Origin: Achromobacter sp. Marseille-Q4962
GTDB taxonomy: Bacteria > Pseudomonadota > Gammaproteobacteria > Burkholderiales > Burkholderiaceae_B
Assembly: GCF_943737005.1 (NCBI RefSeq)
Contig: NZ_CALSFU010000011.1
Coordinates: 62,001 to 126,000 of the forward strand
Reading direction: 5' to 3'
DNA: 64,000 nt
Below the pieces are notes generated by a model. The model did not search any database, was not told the origin of the DNA, and worked only from the letters and a program-made list of their open reading frames with translations. The position numbers and the translations under genes are program-made. Below, in pieces: positions 1 to 8,760 of this stretch (position 1 is the stretch's first letter; each line of letters starts with the position of its first letter).

Positions 1-190
1 GGGAGTGGGCGTGATTCCCGACTCGGCGGCGCGGCGCTACGGGCCGGCCATGAAACTGCGGGTCATCGAGCTGGACGAGCCGTGGGTGGTGCGCGAGCGC
101 AAGCTGCTGGTGCGCGACATCGACGCGCTGCCGGGCTGTGCCCGGCAGCTCATCGAGCAGTTCCAGGCGCCCGACGCTACGTCCCCTTGA
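1..190 (+). CDS. LysR-family transcriptional regulator, C-terminal fragment
   Basis: The window opens inside this gene; reading starts at base 2 and the TGA is at 188-190. The roughly 62 visible residues include the GVIPDSAARRYG and RDIDALPGC segments, which look like the last strand and helix of a LysR effector-binding domain. The DNA-binding end lies outside the window. The gene is convergent with the PaaG-like gene, and their 3' ends overlap by 14 bp. Whether it controls the neighbouring acyl-CoA genes cannot be judged here. The family call rests on this short tail only. Confidence 0.55.
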   Translation, partial: GVGVIPDSAARRYGPAMKLRVIELDEPWVVRERKLLVRDIDALPGCARQLIEQFQAPDATSP

Positions 191-977
191 AGACGGGCGC
201 GCGCTTCTCCGCGAAGGCGCGCATGCCTTCCAGGTAATCGTCCGTATAGCCCAGTTCGCGCTGCAGACGCGTTTCCAGGTCGAACTGCCCGGCCAGCGTA
301 TTGTCGCTGGATGCATGCAGCGCCTGCTTGATGGCCGCATACGAGCGGGTCGGCCCCGCCGCCAGGCGCTGGGCCATTTCTTCCGCGGCGGCCGCCAGCT
401 CCGCGTCGGGCACCACGCGCCACACCAACCCCCAATCCAGCGCTTCGCGGGCGCTGACCGGCTCTCCGAACAGGGCCGCGCCCATGGCGCGCGCCGACCC
501 CACCAGCCGGGGCAGGAACCACGTGCCGCCCGCGTCGGGCAGCAGTCCGATCTTGCTGAAGGCCTGCACGAAGCGGGCCGATTCCGCCGCCACCACCACG
601 TCGCAGGCCAGCACCAGGCTGGCGCCCGCGCCGGCCGCCACGCCGTTCATCAGGCACACCACGGGCGCCGGCAGCGCGCGCAGCCGCATGATGAGCGGGC
701 GGTAGTGCTTTTCCAGCATCAGGCTCAGGTCGCGCCGCTCGCCGTTCCCGGCGGGCCTGCGCTCGGACAGGTCCTGGCCGGCGCAAAAGCCCCTGCCCGC
801 GCCGGTAATGATGAGGCCGCGCAGCCCGGCGCAAGCCTCCAGCTCGTCCAGGGCGCGCGCCAGCTCCTCGTGCATGACGGCGGTGAAGCTGTTCAGGCGC
901 TCCGGGCGGTTGAGCGTGATGCGACCCACGCCGTTTTCCAGCGTGTACAGGATCTGCGTGTAGGGCGCCGCTTTCAT
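177..977 (-). CDS. PaaG-like enoyl-CoA hydratase/isomerase
   Basis: Crotonase-fold protein of 266 aa acting on acyl-CoA esters in the cytoplasm. The segments FCAGQDLSER, FVQAFSKIGLLPD and GGTWFLPRLVG closely resemble PaaG, the ring-epoxide isomerase of phenylacetyl-CoA catabolism, which also shifts cis-3-enoyl double bonds. By eye the two glutamates of classical enoyl-CoA hydratases are absent (SLVLACD and QAFSKIG replace them), while the Asp of LLPDAGG is present as in PaaG. It is last in a minus-strand run with two acyl-CoA dehydrogenases, 61 bp after the nearer one. No other paa genes are in view, so isomerase or hydratase work on another CoA ester is more likely than phenylacetate degradation. 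Confidence 0.85.
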   Translation of the reverse strand: MKAAPYTQILYTLENGVGRITLNRPERLNSFTAVMHEELARALDELEACAGLRGLIITGAGRGFCAGQDLSERRPAGNGERRDLSLMLEKHYRPLIMRLRALPAPVVCLMNGVAAGAGASLVLACDVVVAAESARFVQAFSKIGLLPDAGGTWFLPRLVGSARAMGAALFGEPVSAREALDWGLVWRVVPDAELAAAAEEMAQRLAAGPTRSYAAIKQALHASSDNTLAGQFDLETRLQRELGYTDDYLEGMRAFAEKRAPVFKGT

Positions 978-1038
978 TGCATTGCCCTCGCGCCGCCCGA
1001 CACCGCCAGATCGCCATGGACAGCGGATACGGGATGCC

Positions 1039-2160
1039 TCATGCCCGGGCCTCCTCTTCGGCGAGCGTGGCGAGCTGCTCGGCCGAATCGCCCAGGAGCA
1101 GGTCCGCCACGGTCAGCCGCTTGAAGAAATCGCCGACTTCCAGCTCGTCGGTCATGCCCATGCCGCCGTGCAGCTGCACGGCCATCTGCGCCACCTGGCG
1201 GCCGGCGCGCGCGGCTTCCAGCTTGGCGGAGGCCAGCATGCGGCGGCGCTGGACGGGATCGGGCTCGGTCAGCGCGGCCACGGCCACATAGGCCATGGAC
1301 ATCGCCAGTTCCTTGGCGACCAGCATCTCGGCCAGCTTGTGCTGCAGGGCCTGGAAGGAAGCCAGCGGCTGGCCGAACTGCTTGCGGGTGCGGAGATAGT
1401 CCGCCGTGATCTCGAGCAGCCGCTCCATGGCGCCGGCCGCGTGGGCGCACAGGGCGGCCGTGCCCCATTGCAGCGCCTGCGCCAGGGCCTGGCCGGCGGC
1501 CTCGCCGCGCGCCAAGAGCGCGTCGGCGGGCAGCGCCGCGCCGTCGAAGTCGAGGCGGGCGCAGCGCGCGCGGTCCAGCGTGGGCGTATCGGTAATGCGC
1601 ACGCCCGCCGTGTCCGAAGGCACGGCCAGCAACAGGGTCTCGCCGTCTTCGGCGCGCGCGCTCACCAGCCACGCCGTGGCCGCGCCCCCGTGCCAGACCA
1701 GGTGCTTGGCGCCGTCCAGCCGCCAGCCGCCGCCCTGCGGTGCGGCGCGGCAGTCCTGCGGCCGCGCGTCGTAGCGGCGCCCCGGCTCCTGGTAGGCCAC
1801 CGACAGGATGGCCTCGCCGCTGGCGATGCGGGGCAGCCAGCGTTCGCGGGCCGGGCCGCCCGCGGCGTCGACGAGGGCCGCGCTCATGACCGCGCTGGGG
1901 ATCACGGGCTCGGAAACCAGCCCGCGCCCCAGTTCCACGTGCACGGGCAGCAGGCTGGCCGGCACTTCGCCGAACCCGCCGTAGTCCTGGCCGATGTTCA
2001 GCCCCAGCACGCCGAGCTCGGCCAGCGATGCCCAGGCCTGGGGGTCCAGCGCGGTTGCGGCCTGCCGCGCGCGCCGGCGCGCGAACGCCCATTCCTGGTC
2101 GACCAGGCGGCGCAGGCTGTCGGCCAGCATGCGCTGTTCTTCGGTGTAGATGAAATCCAT
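1039..2160 (-). CDS. acyl-CoA dehydrogenase family protein, possibly non-catalytic partner subunit
   Basis: 373 aa with the three-domain acyl-CoA dehydrogenase fold: helical N-terminus (MDFIYTEEQRML), middle beta domain, and C-terminal helices with RTRKQFGQPLASFQ and QLHGGMGMTDE. By eye neither usual catalytic-Glu position is occupied: the helix-G position reads QWGTAAL and the C-terminal one reads LLLGDSAEQ. It lies 39 bp downstream of a second dehydrogenase on the same strand. Such adjacent unequal pairs form heteromers in steroid catabolism, where one subunit carries the active Glu. This one may therefore be the structural partner. Its substrate is unknown. Confidence 0.85.
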   Translation of the reverse strand: MDFIYTEEQRMLADSLRRLVDQEWAFARRRARQAATALDPQAWASLAELGVLGLNIGQDYGGFGEVPASLLPVHVELGRGLVSEPVIPSAVMSAALVDAAGGPARERWLPRIASGEAILSVAYQEPGRRYDARPQDCRAAPQGGGWRLDGAKHLVWHGGAATAWLVSARAEDGETLLLAVPSDTAGVRITDTPTLDRARCARLDFDGAALPADALLARGEAAGQALAQALQWGTAALCAHAAGAMERLLEITADYLRTRKQFGQPLASFQALQHKLAEMLVAKELAMSMAYVAVAALTEPDPVQRRRMLASAKLEAARAGRQVAQMAVQLHGGMGMTDELEVGDFFKRLTVADLLLGDSAEQLATLAEEEARA

Positions 2161-2199
2161 TGTCGCGTTCCTTCGAGAGCCCAGCGCGCCGGGCTCGTC

Positions 2200-3390
2200 C
2201 TAGAGACCCAGCATGAGGCGGGCGATGATGCCCTTCTGCACTTCGGTCGTGCCGCCGTAGATGGTGGTCTTGCGCATGTCGGCATAGCCCGCGCCGGCAG
2301 CGGCCGCCATCTCGGGGCCGGGGCCGTGGTCGTCCGCCTCGGCGAACATCCATTCGGGGTCGTAGGGCCAGGCGTCGGGGCCGGCCACCTCCATCTGCAG
2401 CATGGCGAGATCCTGCTGGATCTCGGAGCCGCGTATCTTCAGCACCGAGGCCTCGGGCCCGGGCGTGCCGCCGTTGTTCGCCGCCACGCGCAGCAGCAGC
2501 ATCTCCAGCGCCATGATGTCCACCTCGATGCGCGAGATACGGTCGCGCATGCGGGGATCGGACAGCAGCGGCCTGCCGCCGGACTGCGCCTGCGCAGCCA
2601 TGCGCTTGAGCACGCCCAGCTCGCGGTGGCAGTGGCCCAGGCCGGCGATGCCGGTGCGCTCGTGCCCCAGCAGGTACTTGGCGTAGGTCCAGCCCTGGTT
2701 CTCCTCGCCCACCAGGTTCTCGACCGGCACGCGCACGTTCTCCAGCCAGACTTCGTTCACGTCGTGGCCGCCGTCCAGCGTGCGGATGGGGCGCACCGTG
2801 ACGCCCGGCGAGCGCATATCGAGCAACAGCATGGAAATGCCGCGCTGCGGGCGCGCCTCGGTGTCGGTGCGCACCAGGCAGAACATCCAGTCGGCGTATT
2901 GCGCCAGCGTGGTCCAGGTTTTCTGGCCATTGACCACGTAATGATCGCCGTCGCGCTCAGCGCGCGTCTTGAGCGAGGCCAGGTCGGAGCCGGAGCCGGG
3001 CTCGGAATAGCCCTGGCACCACCAGTCTTCCACGCGGATGATGCGCGGCAGGAAGCGCTCGCGCTGGGCCGGGCTGCCGTATTTCATGAGCACGGGGCCG
3101 ATCATGGAAAGGCCGAAAGGCAGCAGGCGCGGCGCGCCCGCCTTGAAGCACTCCACCTCGAAGATCAGCCGCTGCAGGGCGTTCCAGCCCGTGCCGCCGT
3201 ATTCCTTCGGCCAGCTGGGCGCGCCCCAGCCTCGATCGGCCAGGATGTTGTGCCAGCGCACGTAGTCGTCGCGCTCCAGGCGCTGATGGGCGAGCACCTT
3301 GGCGCGCAGCTCCGGCGGCACGCCCGCCTCGGCGAACGCGCGCACTTCCTCGCGGAACCGGCGCTCTTGCGGCGTCCAGGTCAGGTTCAT
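2200..3390 (-). CDS. acyl-CoA dehydrogenase
   Basis: 396-aa FAD-dependent dehydrogenase that introduces an alpha,beta double bond into an acyl-CoA and passes electrons to ETF. Visible motifs are GYSEPGSGSDLASL, NGQKTWTT and the C-terminal IYGGTTEVQKGIIA. The usual C-terminal Glu is Gly (IYGG for IYEG). Glu244 in GHERTGIAG sits where isovaleryl-CoA and long-chain dehydrogenases keep their catalytic Glu, so the protein is probably active. First gene of the minus-strand run and divergent from the DUF35-thiolase genes across a 212-bp gap that contains an inverted repeat. The start is supported by a GGAGG-like site just upstream of the ATG. Confidence 0.9.
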   Translation of the reverse strand: MNLTWTPQERRFREEVRAFAEAGVPPELRAKVLAHQRLERDDYVRWHNILADRGWGAPSWPKEYGGTGWNALQRLIFEVECFKAGAPRLLPFGLSMIGPVLMKYGSPAQRERFLPRIIRVEDWWCQGYSEPGSGSDLASLKTRAERDGDHYVVNGQKTWTTLAQYADWMFCLVRTDTEARPQRGISMLLLDMRSPGVTVRPIRTLDGGHDVNEVWLENVRVPVENLVGEENQGWTYAKYLLGHERTGIAGLGHCHRELGVLKRMAAQAQSGGRPLLSDPRMRDRISRIEVDIMALEMLLLRVAANNGGTPGPEASVLKIRGSEIQQDLAMLQMEVAGPDAWPYDPEWMFAEADDHGPGPEMAAAAGAGYADMRKTTIYGGTTEVQKGIIARLMLGL

Positions 3391-3570
3391 GGTCTACCTC
3401 CGTTTCATTGCACGTATCTAGCCACGAGCCGCCCGCCCCGGGCAATCTGCGGTTGCCGAAGACGGGGTTTGGCGCGGACGTAGCCTTGCCCCTCCCGCTC
3501 CCCTCTACGGGCTGCCAAAACCCCTGCTTCAGCAATGAAGAATGGCAGAACCGCGCCGCTTTGCGGACAC

Positions 3571-3597
3571 TGATTCCGGGACAAACATCCGGAATCA
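3571..3597. promoter_or_regulatory. 9-bp inverted repeat, candidate operator
   Basis: TGATTCCGG (3571-3579) and CCGGAATCA (3589-3597) are perfect inverted copies separated by 9 bases. They lie in the divergent gap between the acyl-CoA dehydrogenase and the DUF35-thiolase genes, 5 bases before the DUF35 start codon. The position would suit a repressor site or an RNA hairpin over the ribosome site. No regulator has been tied to it. Confidence 0.45.
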
Positions 3598-3602
3598 GGC
3601 AT

Positions 3603-3989
3603 ATGACGCAAAGCGACAAAGGCGCCCAGGCCCAGTACCAGCAGGCGCTGGACGACGGGCGCTTCCTCATCCAGAAATGCGCCGGCTGCGCGCGGGCGGT
3701 GTTCTACCCGCGCATGATCTGTCCGCATTGCGGCGGCGGCGAACTGGCGTGGACCAGCCCCTCGGGACGCGGCACGGTCTACTCGACCACCACCGTGCGG
3801 CGCAAGCCGGAAGCGGGCGGCGACTACAACGTCGCGCTCGTGGATCTGGCCGAAGGCGTGCGGCTGATGAGCCGCGTGGAAGGCGTGGCGCCCCGGGACG
3901 TGCGCATCGGCATGCCGGTGCGGGCGCGGGTAATCCAGCAAGACGGCCACGGTCTGGTGGTGTTCACGGCAGAGGACGAGACGCAATGA
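3603..3989 (+). CDS. DUF35 OB-fold / zinc-ribbon acyl-CoA-binding protein
   Basis: 128-aa protein with an N-terminal rubredoxin-like zinc ribbon (Cys26, Cys29, Cys40, Cys43 in two CxxC pairs) followed by a DUF35 OB-fold (GRGTVYSTT, FTAEDE). DUF35 proteins pair with thiolase-fold partners and bind the acyl-CoA. Here the thiolase-like gene follows with an ATGA stop/start overlap. The reading frame stays open upstream to 3408, but the ATG at 3603 fits the start of the family domain, and the extra upstream residues look non-coding. Together the two genes resemble the ChsH2(DUF35)-Ltp2 aldolase pair of steroid degraders. That comparison is an inference. Confidence 0.85.
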   Translation: MTQSDKGAQAQYQQALDDGRFLIQKCAGCARAVFYPRMICPHCGGGELAWTSPSGRGTVYSTTTVRRKPEAGGDYNVALVDLAEGVRLMSRVEGVAPRDVRIGMPVRARVIQQDGHGLVVFTAEDETQ

Positions 3990-5158
3990 AACTGAACGAT
4001 CTGCGCGGCGCGGTGGCCGTGGCCGGCGTGGGCCATGCCGGCCTGGGACAGGCGCACGGCTTTACCGAAATGGAAATCCTGGTGCAGGCGGCGCAGCGCG
4101 CCGTGGCCGATGCCGGCCTGACCATGCGCGACATCGACGGCATCTGCACGGCCAGCGTGGCCGCGCCCATGTGGGCCATGCCGGTGGTCGAGCACCTGGG
4201 CATCCGTCCGACTTTCATCGACAGCACCATGCTGGGCGGCTCCAGCTTCGTGGCCCACCTGCTCCCGGCCCTGCACGCGCTGGCCAGCGGCCAGTGCAGC
4301 GCCGTGCTGGTCTGCTACGGCAGCACCCAGCGCACGTCCACGCTCAGCCGCGCCGAGATCGGCCGCGTGCGCAAGAGCTTCGATCCGCAGCCCTACGAGA
4401 CGCCCTACGATCCGCTCAGCCCGCTCTCGTCCTATGCGCTGGCCGCCGCGCGCCACATGCACCAGTACGGAACGCGCCGCGAAGACCTGGCCCAGGTGGC
4501 CCTGGCCGCCAACAAATGGGCCCAGCTCAACCCCGAGGCGCAACTGCGCGAACCCGCCACGCTGGACCAGATCCTGTCGTCGCGCATGGTGTCCGACCCG
4601 CTCACCGTGCGCGACTGCTGCCTGGTGACCGACGGCGCGGGCGCCTACGTGCTGGTGCGCGCCGACCGCGCGCGCGACCTGCCCAAACCCCCGGTCTACG
4701 TGCTGGGCAACGCCACCGCCGTCTGGAACCGCCAGATCTCGTCGATGGAAGACCTGACCGTCACGGCCGCCACCGAATCGGGCCGGCGCGCCTTCGAGAT
4801 GGCCGGCGTCAGGCCCGCCGACATCGACGTGGTGGAGCTGTACGACGCCTTCACCATCAACACGCTGCTCTTCCTGGAAGATCTGGGCTTCTGCGCCAAG
4901 GGCGAGGCCAAGGACTTCATCGCCGACGGCGCCATCGCCCCCGGCGGCCGCCTGCCCGTCAACACCAACGGCGGCGGGCTGTGCTGCGTGCATCCCGGCA
5001 TGTACGGCGTGTTCATCATGATCGAGGCCGTGCGGCAGCTCCGCGGCGAGTGCGGCGCGCGCCAGGTGGCCGGCGCGGAGCTGGCGTTGGTGCACGGCAA
5101 CGGCGGCACGCTCTCGAGCCAGTCCACCGCGGTGCTGGGCACCCAGGCCGCGCTTTGA
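3986..5158 (+). CDS. thiolase-superfamily protein (SCP2/Ltp2-like) lacking the nucleophilic Cys
   Basis: 390 aa with the thiolase fold. The N-terminal nucleophile region reads IDSTMLGGSS where true thiolases have a Cys, and the C-terminal segment reads HGNGGTLSSQ instead of the C-x-G motif. The HPGMYG histidine loop is kept. The pattern matches lipid-transfer-protein thiolases such as Ltp2, which perform retro-aldol cleavage of beta-hydroxyacyl-CoAs together with a DUF35 partner. Start ATG overlaps the DUF35 stop, so translation is probably coupled. An acyl-CoA ligase follows after 29 bp. Plain acetyl-CoA acetyltransferase activity looks unlikely from these residues. Confidence 0.85.
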   Translation: MKLNDLRGAVAVAGVGHAGLGQAHGFTEMEILVQAAQRAVADAGLTMRDIDGICTASVAAPMWAMPVVEHLGIRPTFIDSTMLGGSSFVAHLLPALHALASGQCSAVLVCYGSTQRTSTLSRAEIGRVRKSFDPQPYETPYDPLSPLSSYALAAARHMHQYGTRREDLAQVALAANKWAQLNPEAQLREPATLDQILSSRMVSDPLTVRDCCLVTDGAGAYVLVRADRARDLPKPPVYVLGNATAVWNRQISSMEDLTVTAATESGRRAFEMAGVRPADIDVVELYDAFTINTLLFLEDLGFCAKGEAKDFIADGAIAPGGRLPVNTNGGGLCCVHPGMYGVFIMIEAVRQLRGECGARQVAGAELALVHGNGGTLSSQSTAVLGTQAAL

Positions 5159-5187
5159 TCCCCGAACCCCACGCCAGGCCATCCATC

Positions 5188-6708
5188 ATGTCGCAGTCTC
5201 CCGCTCACACCCGCATCCACCAGCTGCTGATGCAGCAGGCCCGGGAACGGCCCGACGCCGTTTTCCTGCACGAAGAAGGAGGCGCCGTGCTGCGCTATGC
5301 CGAGGCCTGGGAACGCGTGCGCCGGGCGGCGGACTGGCTGTCGCGGCAAGGCGTGCGGCCCGGCCATCGCGTGCTGATGGCCGGCGAGAACTGCGCCGCC
5401 ATGGTGGTGGCGCTGTTCGCCTGCAGCCTGGCGGGCGCCTGGCCCGTGGGCGTGAACGCCCGGCTGTCCGGGCGTGAAGTGGGCAATATCCGCGAGCATG
5501 CCCAGCCCCAGATCTCGCTCTACACCACGGGGGTCTCGGCCGCCGCGCAGGGCCATGCGCGCGAGGCCGGGGCCCGCGAGGCCGATCCCGAGGCTTGGGG
5601 GCCGGGCGTGATGTATGCGCCGGCCGCCGCTCCCACCGAGCCGGAGCGGGCGGACCGGGCCGGCGAGGTGGCCACCGTCATCTACACTTCGGGCACCACC
5701 GGCGCGCCCAAGGGCGTGATGGTGCCGCACCGCGGCCTGCTGCACTTCGCGCGCGTGTCGGCCGCCTCGCGCCGGCTGACGCCGCAGGACATCGGCTACG
5801 CGGCCCTGCCGCTCTCCCACATCTTCGGCATCGCCACGGTGCTGATGGCGACGGTGCATGCCGGCGCCAGCCTGGTGGTGCGCAGCCGGTTCGAGGCCGA
5901 AGACGTCTTCAAGGCGCTCGCGCATCCTGGCATCAGCATCCTGCAAGGCGTGCCCACGATGTTCACCCGCCTGCTGGCGTCCGCGCCCCCGCGGGCCGCG
6001 CTGCGCGCGCCGCGGCTGCGGTACCTGTACACGGGCGGCGCGGCGCTCGACCCTACCCTCAAGCGCGACGTGGAGCGCTATTTCGGCCTGCCCATGCATC
6101 ATGGCTACGGCATCACCGAATATGCCGGCTCCATGTTCATCACCGACATCGACCACCCGCGCGACGATTGCTCCGCGGGCCATGCCGTGGAGGGCGTGGA
6201 ACTGCGCATCGGCTCGCCCGAGCGCAGCGAGGCGCGGCCCGGCGAGCGCGGCGACATTCTCATCCGCGGCCCGGGCGTGATGCTGGGCTATTACCGCGAC
6301 CCGGCGCAGACCGCCCAGGCGCTGCTGCCCGGCGGCTGGCTCCACACCGGCGACATCGGCTACGTGGACGGCACGGGCGCGCTGTTCATCGCCGGCCGCT
6401 CCAAGGATCTCATCATCCGCTCGGGCTTCAACGTCTATCCCATCGAAGTGGAGGCCGTCATCAATGCGTTTCCGGGCGTGCGCCTGTCGGCCGTGGTGGG
6501 CCGCCCCACCGAAGACCGCAACGAGGAAGTCATTGCCTTCGTGGAGCCCCTGCCCGGCGTCTCGCTCGACGTCTCCCTGCTGGCCACGCATCTGCGCGCG
6601 CAGCTCGCGCCCTACAAGCGCCCGGCGCAGATCATTCCCATCGACACGATTCCCACCACAGTCAGCGGCAAGATCCTCAAGCAGCCGCTGAAAGAAAGGC
6701 TGGCGTAG
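5188..6708 (+). CDS. class I adenylate-forming acyl-CoA synthetase
   Basis: 506-aa AMP-forming ligase that activates a carboxylic acid to its CoA ester. The P-loop-like motif YTSGTTGAPKG, the YGITE motif, the DIGYVD/GRSKDLIIRSGFNVYP hinge region and the C-terminal catalytic lysine (TVSGKILKQPL) are all present and in order. It follows the thiolase-like gene by 29 bp and probably supplies the CoA ester used by the cluster. The ATG at 5188 matches the expected length; an in-frame upstream extension runs antisense-like through the thiolase gene and is not used. The substrate cannot be read from the sequence. Confidence 0.9.
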   Translation: MSQSPAHTRIHQLLMQQARERPDAVFLHEEGGAVLRYAEAWERVRRAADWLSRQGVRPGHRVLMAGENCAAMVVALFACSLAGAWPVGVNARLSGREVGNIREHAQPQISLYTTGVSAAAQGHAREAGAREADPEAWGPGVMYAPAAAPTEPERADRAGEVATVIYTSGTTGAPKGVMVPHRGLLHFARVSAASRRLTPQDIGYAALPLSHIFGIATVLMATVHAGASLVVRSRFEAEDVFKALAHPGISILQGVPTMFTRLLASAPPRAALRAPRLRYLYTGGAALDPTLKRDVERYFGLPMHHGYGITEYAGSMFITDIDHPRDDCSAGHAVEGVELRIGSPERSEARPGERGDILIRGPGVMLGYYRDPAQTAQALLPGGWLHTGDIGYVDGTGALFIAGRSKDLIIRSGFNVYPIEVEAVINAFPGVRLSAVVGRPTEDRNEEVIAFVEPLPGVSLDVSLLATHLRAQLAPYKRPAQIIPIDTIPTTVSGKILKQPLKERLA

Positions 6709-6757
6709 GCGCATGGCGCGCCCGCGACCGGTCCATCCACGCAAAGGAGAAACCACT

Positions 6758-7735
6758 GTGAAACTCAAGACCCTCTTCGCCGCGGCGGCCGCCGTGGCGG
6801 CGCTGGCCGGCGCGTCCAGCGCCGGCGCCCAGGGCGCCTACCCCGACCGCCCCATCCGCCTGCTGGTGGGCTACGCGCCCGGCGGCCCGGTGGACACCAC
6901 CGCGCGCGTCTTCGCCAAATACCTGGGCGAAAAGCTCGGCCAGGCCGTGGTGGTGGAGAACCGCGCCGGCGCGAGCGGCATGATCGCCTCCGACGCCACC
7001 GCCAAGGCGGCGCCCGACGGCTATGTGCTGGGCTTCGCGGCCAGCCCCACGCTGACCATGTCGCCGCTGGTCCAGCGCAGCAACCTGTTCGATCCGCGCA
7101 AGGACTTCTCGCTGATCGGCATGGTGGTGGACTACGCCAACGTGCTGCTCATCGGCCCGCAAATCCCGGCCAAGAGCGTGAAGGAACTCGTCAGCTACGC
7201 GCGCGCCCATCCGGACGCCGTGTCGTTCGGGTCGGCCGGCATCGGCGCATCCAACCACCTGTCGGCCGAACTGCTCAAGAAACAAGCCGACGCGCCCATG
7301 CTGCACGTGCCCTATCGCGGCAACTCGCCCGCCATGATGGACGTGGTGAGCGGCAAGGTGACGTTCATGTTCGACATCACCAGCACGGCCATCCCGTTCA
7401 TCAAGAGCGGCAAGGCGCGCGCCCTGGCCGTTACCTCCAAGACCCGCAACCCGGAGCTGCCCGACGTGCCCACCATGATCGAGGCCGGGCTGAAGGACTA
7501 CGAAGTGGTGGGCTGGTATGCGCTGGTCGGCCCGCGCGGCCTGCCGGCCGGCGTCACCGCCCGCCTGGGCAAGGCGCTGTCCGAGGTTTCGCGCGACCCC
7601 GCCTTCGAGAAAGCCATGAAAGAAGGCGGCTACACCATCAACACCGGCGATTCGCGCGCCCTGCAGGCCCATATCGACAAGGAATACGCCATGTGGGCCG
7701 ACGTTATCAAGACCGCCAACATCCAGGCCAACTGA
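6758..7735 (+). CDS. Bug-family (TctC-like) periplasmic substrate-binding protein
   Basis: 325-aa orphan receptor of the tripartite tricarboxylate transporter type, which captures small carboxylates in the periplasm. A signal peptide (hydrophobic stretch after KLK, likely cut after the SSAGA segment) precedes YPDRPIRLLVGYAPGG and the VPYRGNSPAM loop that contacts the ligand carboxylate. The start is GTG at 6758, chosen because AAAGGAG lies 8 bases upstream and the signal peptide begins there, not at 6713. No tctA or tctB membrane gene is nearby. Position behind the ligase suggests it binds the acid that the cluster degrades. Confidence 0.9.
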   Translation: MKLKTLFAAAAAVAALAGASSAGAQGAYPDRPIRLLVGYAPGGPVDTTARVFAKYLGEKLGQAVVVENRAGASGMIASDATAKAAPDGYVLGFAASPTLTMSPLVQRSNLFDPRKDFSLIGMVVDYANVLLIGPQIPAKSVKELVSYARAHPDAVSFGSAGIGASNHLSAELLKKQADAPMLHVPYRGNSPAMMDVVSGKVTFMFDITSTAIPFIKSGKARALAVTSKTRNPELPDVPTMIEAGLKDYEVVGWYALVGPRGLPAGVTARLGKALSEVSRDPAFEKAMKEGGYTINTGDSRALQAHIDKEYAMWADVIKTANIQAN

Positions 7736-7749
7736 CCACGGAGGCCGCC

Positions 7750-8724
7750 ATGCCCGCCCCGACCGCTCTCGCCGCCCAGACCCGCCTTCCCGTGATCTGC
7801 GCCCCCATGTTCCTGGTTTCCGGACCGGAACTGGTGATTGCGCAGTGCGCGGCGGGCGTGATCGGCACGTTTCCCTCGCTGAACGCGCGTCCGCAGGAGC
7901 AACTGCACGAATGGCTGGAGCGCATCGAGCGGGGGCTGGGCGCGGCGCGCGACGCGCAGCCGCGCGGCAGCGTGGCGCCCTACGGCATCAATCTCATCGT
8001 GCACCCCAGCAACGCGCGCTGGCGGGGCGACCTGGACATCTGCGCGGAACACCGGGCGCCGCTCATCATCACCTCGCTGCACGCGCCGGACGAAGTCGTG
8101 CGCAAGGCGCACGCCTACGGCGGCCTGGTGTTCCACGACGTCACCAACGTGCGCCACGCCAAGCGCGCGCTGGAGGCCGGCGTGGACGGACTGATCCTCG
8201 TGGCGGCCGGCGCGGGCGGCCACGCGGGCCAGATCAACCCCATCGCGCTGGTGAACGAAATCCGCGCCTTCTACGATGGGCCGCTGGCGCTGTCGGGCTG
8301 CATCAGCCACGGCAAGGACGTGCTGGCCGCGCAGGTGCTGGGCTGCGAGTTCGCCTACATGGGTACGCGCTTCATCGCCACGCAGGAGTCGCTGGCGGGC
8401 GACGCCTACCGCGACATGGTGCTGCGGGCGCAAAGCGCGGACATCGTCTACACCCCTTACTTCTCGGGCGTGCCGGCCAACTACCTGGCCGAGAGCATCC
8501 GCAACGCCGGGCTGGATCCGCAGGAGCTGGCGCAGAGCCGGCAGGCGCCGCCGCCCAACCTGGACAAGAACACCCGCCCCAAAGCCTGGAAAGACGTGTG
8601 GAGCGCGGGCCAGGGCGTGGGCGCGGCGCAGGAGATCCTGCCCGTGCGCATGCTGGTGGACCAGCTCGAAGACGAATACCTCCACGCGCGCGGACAACTG
8701 CTGGAGGCGGCCCGGGCCTTCTGA
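7750..8724 (+). CDS. nitronate monooxygenase-like FMN protein
   Basis: 324-aa TIM-barrel flavoprotein of the 2-nitropropane dioxygenase/nitronate monooxygenase family. It has the N-terminal PVICAPM segment, the AAGAGGHAGQ loop with the likely catalytic His, and the phosphate-binding GTRFIATQES segment. It follows the Bug receptor by 14 bp and closes the plus-strand run. In catabolic clusters such proteins often act as enoyl reductases or CoA-ester oxidases instead of nitronate enzymes, so the true reaction is open. Confidence 0.85.
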   Translation: MPAPTALAAQTRLPVICAPMFLVSGPELVIAQCAAGVIGTFPSLNARPQEQLHEWLERIERGLGAARDAQPRGSVAPYGINLIVHPSNARWRGDLDICAEHRAPLIITSLHAPDEVVRKAHAYGGLVFHDVTNVRHAKRALEAGVDGLILVAAGAGGHAGQINPIALVNEIRAFYDGPLALSGCISHGKDVLAAQVLGCEFAYMGTRFIATQESLAGDAYRDMVLRAQSADIVYTPYFSGVPANYLAESIRNAGLDPQELAQSRQAPPPNLDKNTRPKAWKDVWSAGQGVGAAQEILPVRMLVDQLEDEYLHARGQLLEAARAF

Positions 8725-8736
8725 GCCGCGGCCCGC

Positions 8737-8760
8737 CGCCCCGCGGCTGGCCGCGGGGCG
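8737..8760. terminator. GC-rich hairpin between convergent genes
   Basis: An 11-bp perfect inverted repeat (8737-8747 and 8750-8760, core GCCCCGCGGC) separates the stop of the nitronate monooxygenase-like gene from the stop of the next Bug gene on the minus strand. It has no clear T-run on either side. It may act as a bidirectional terminator or as an RNA-end stabiliser. Confidence 0.45.

Noticed and set aside
177-977. Phenylacetate (paa) catabolic island
   Set aside because: PaaG similarity is strong, but no paaABCDE, paaK or paaZ genes accompany it.
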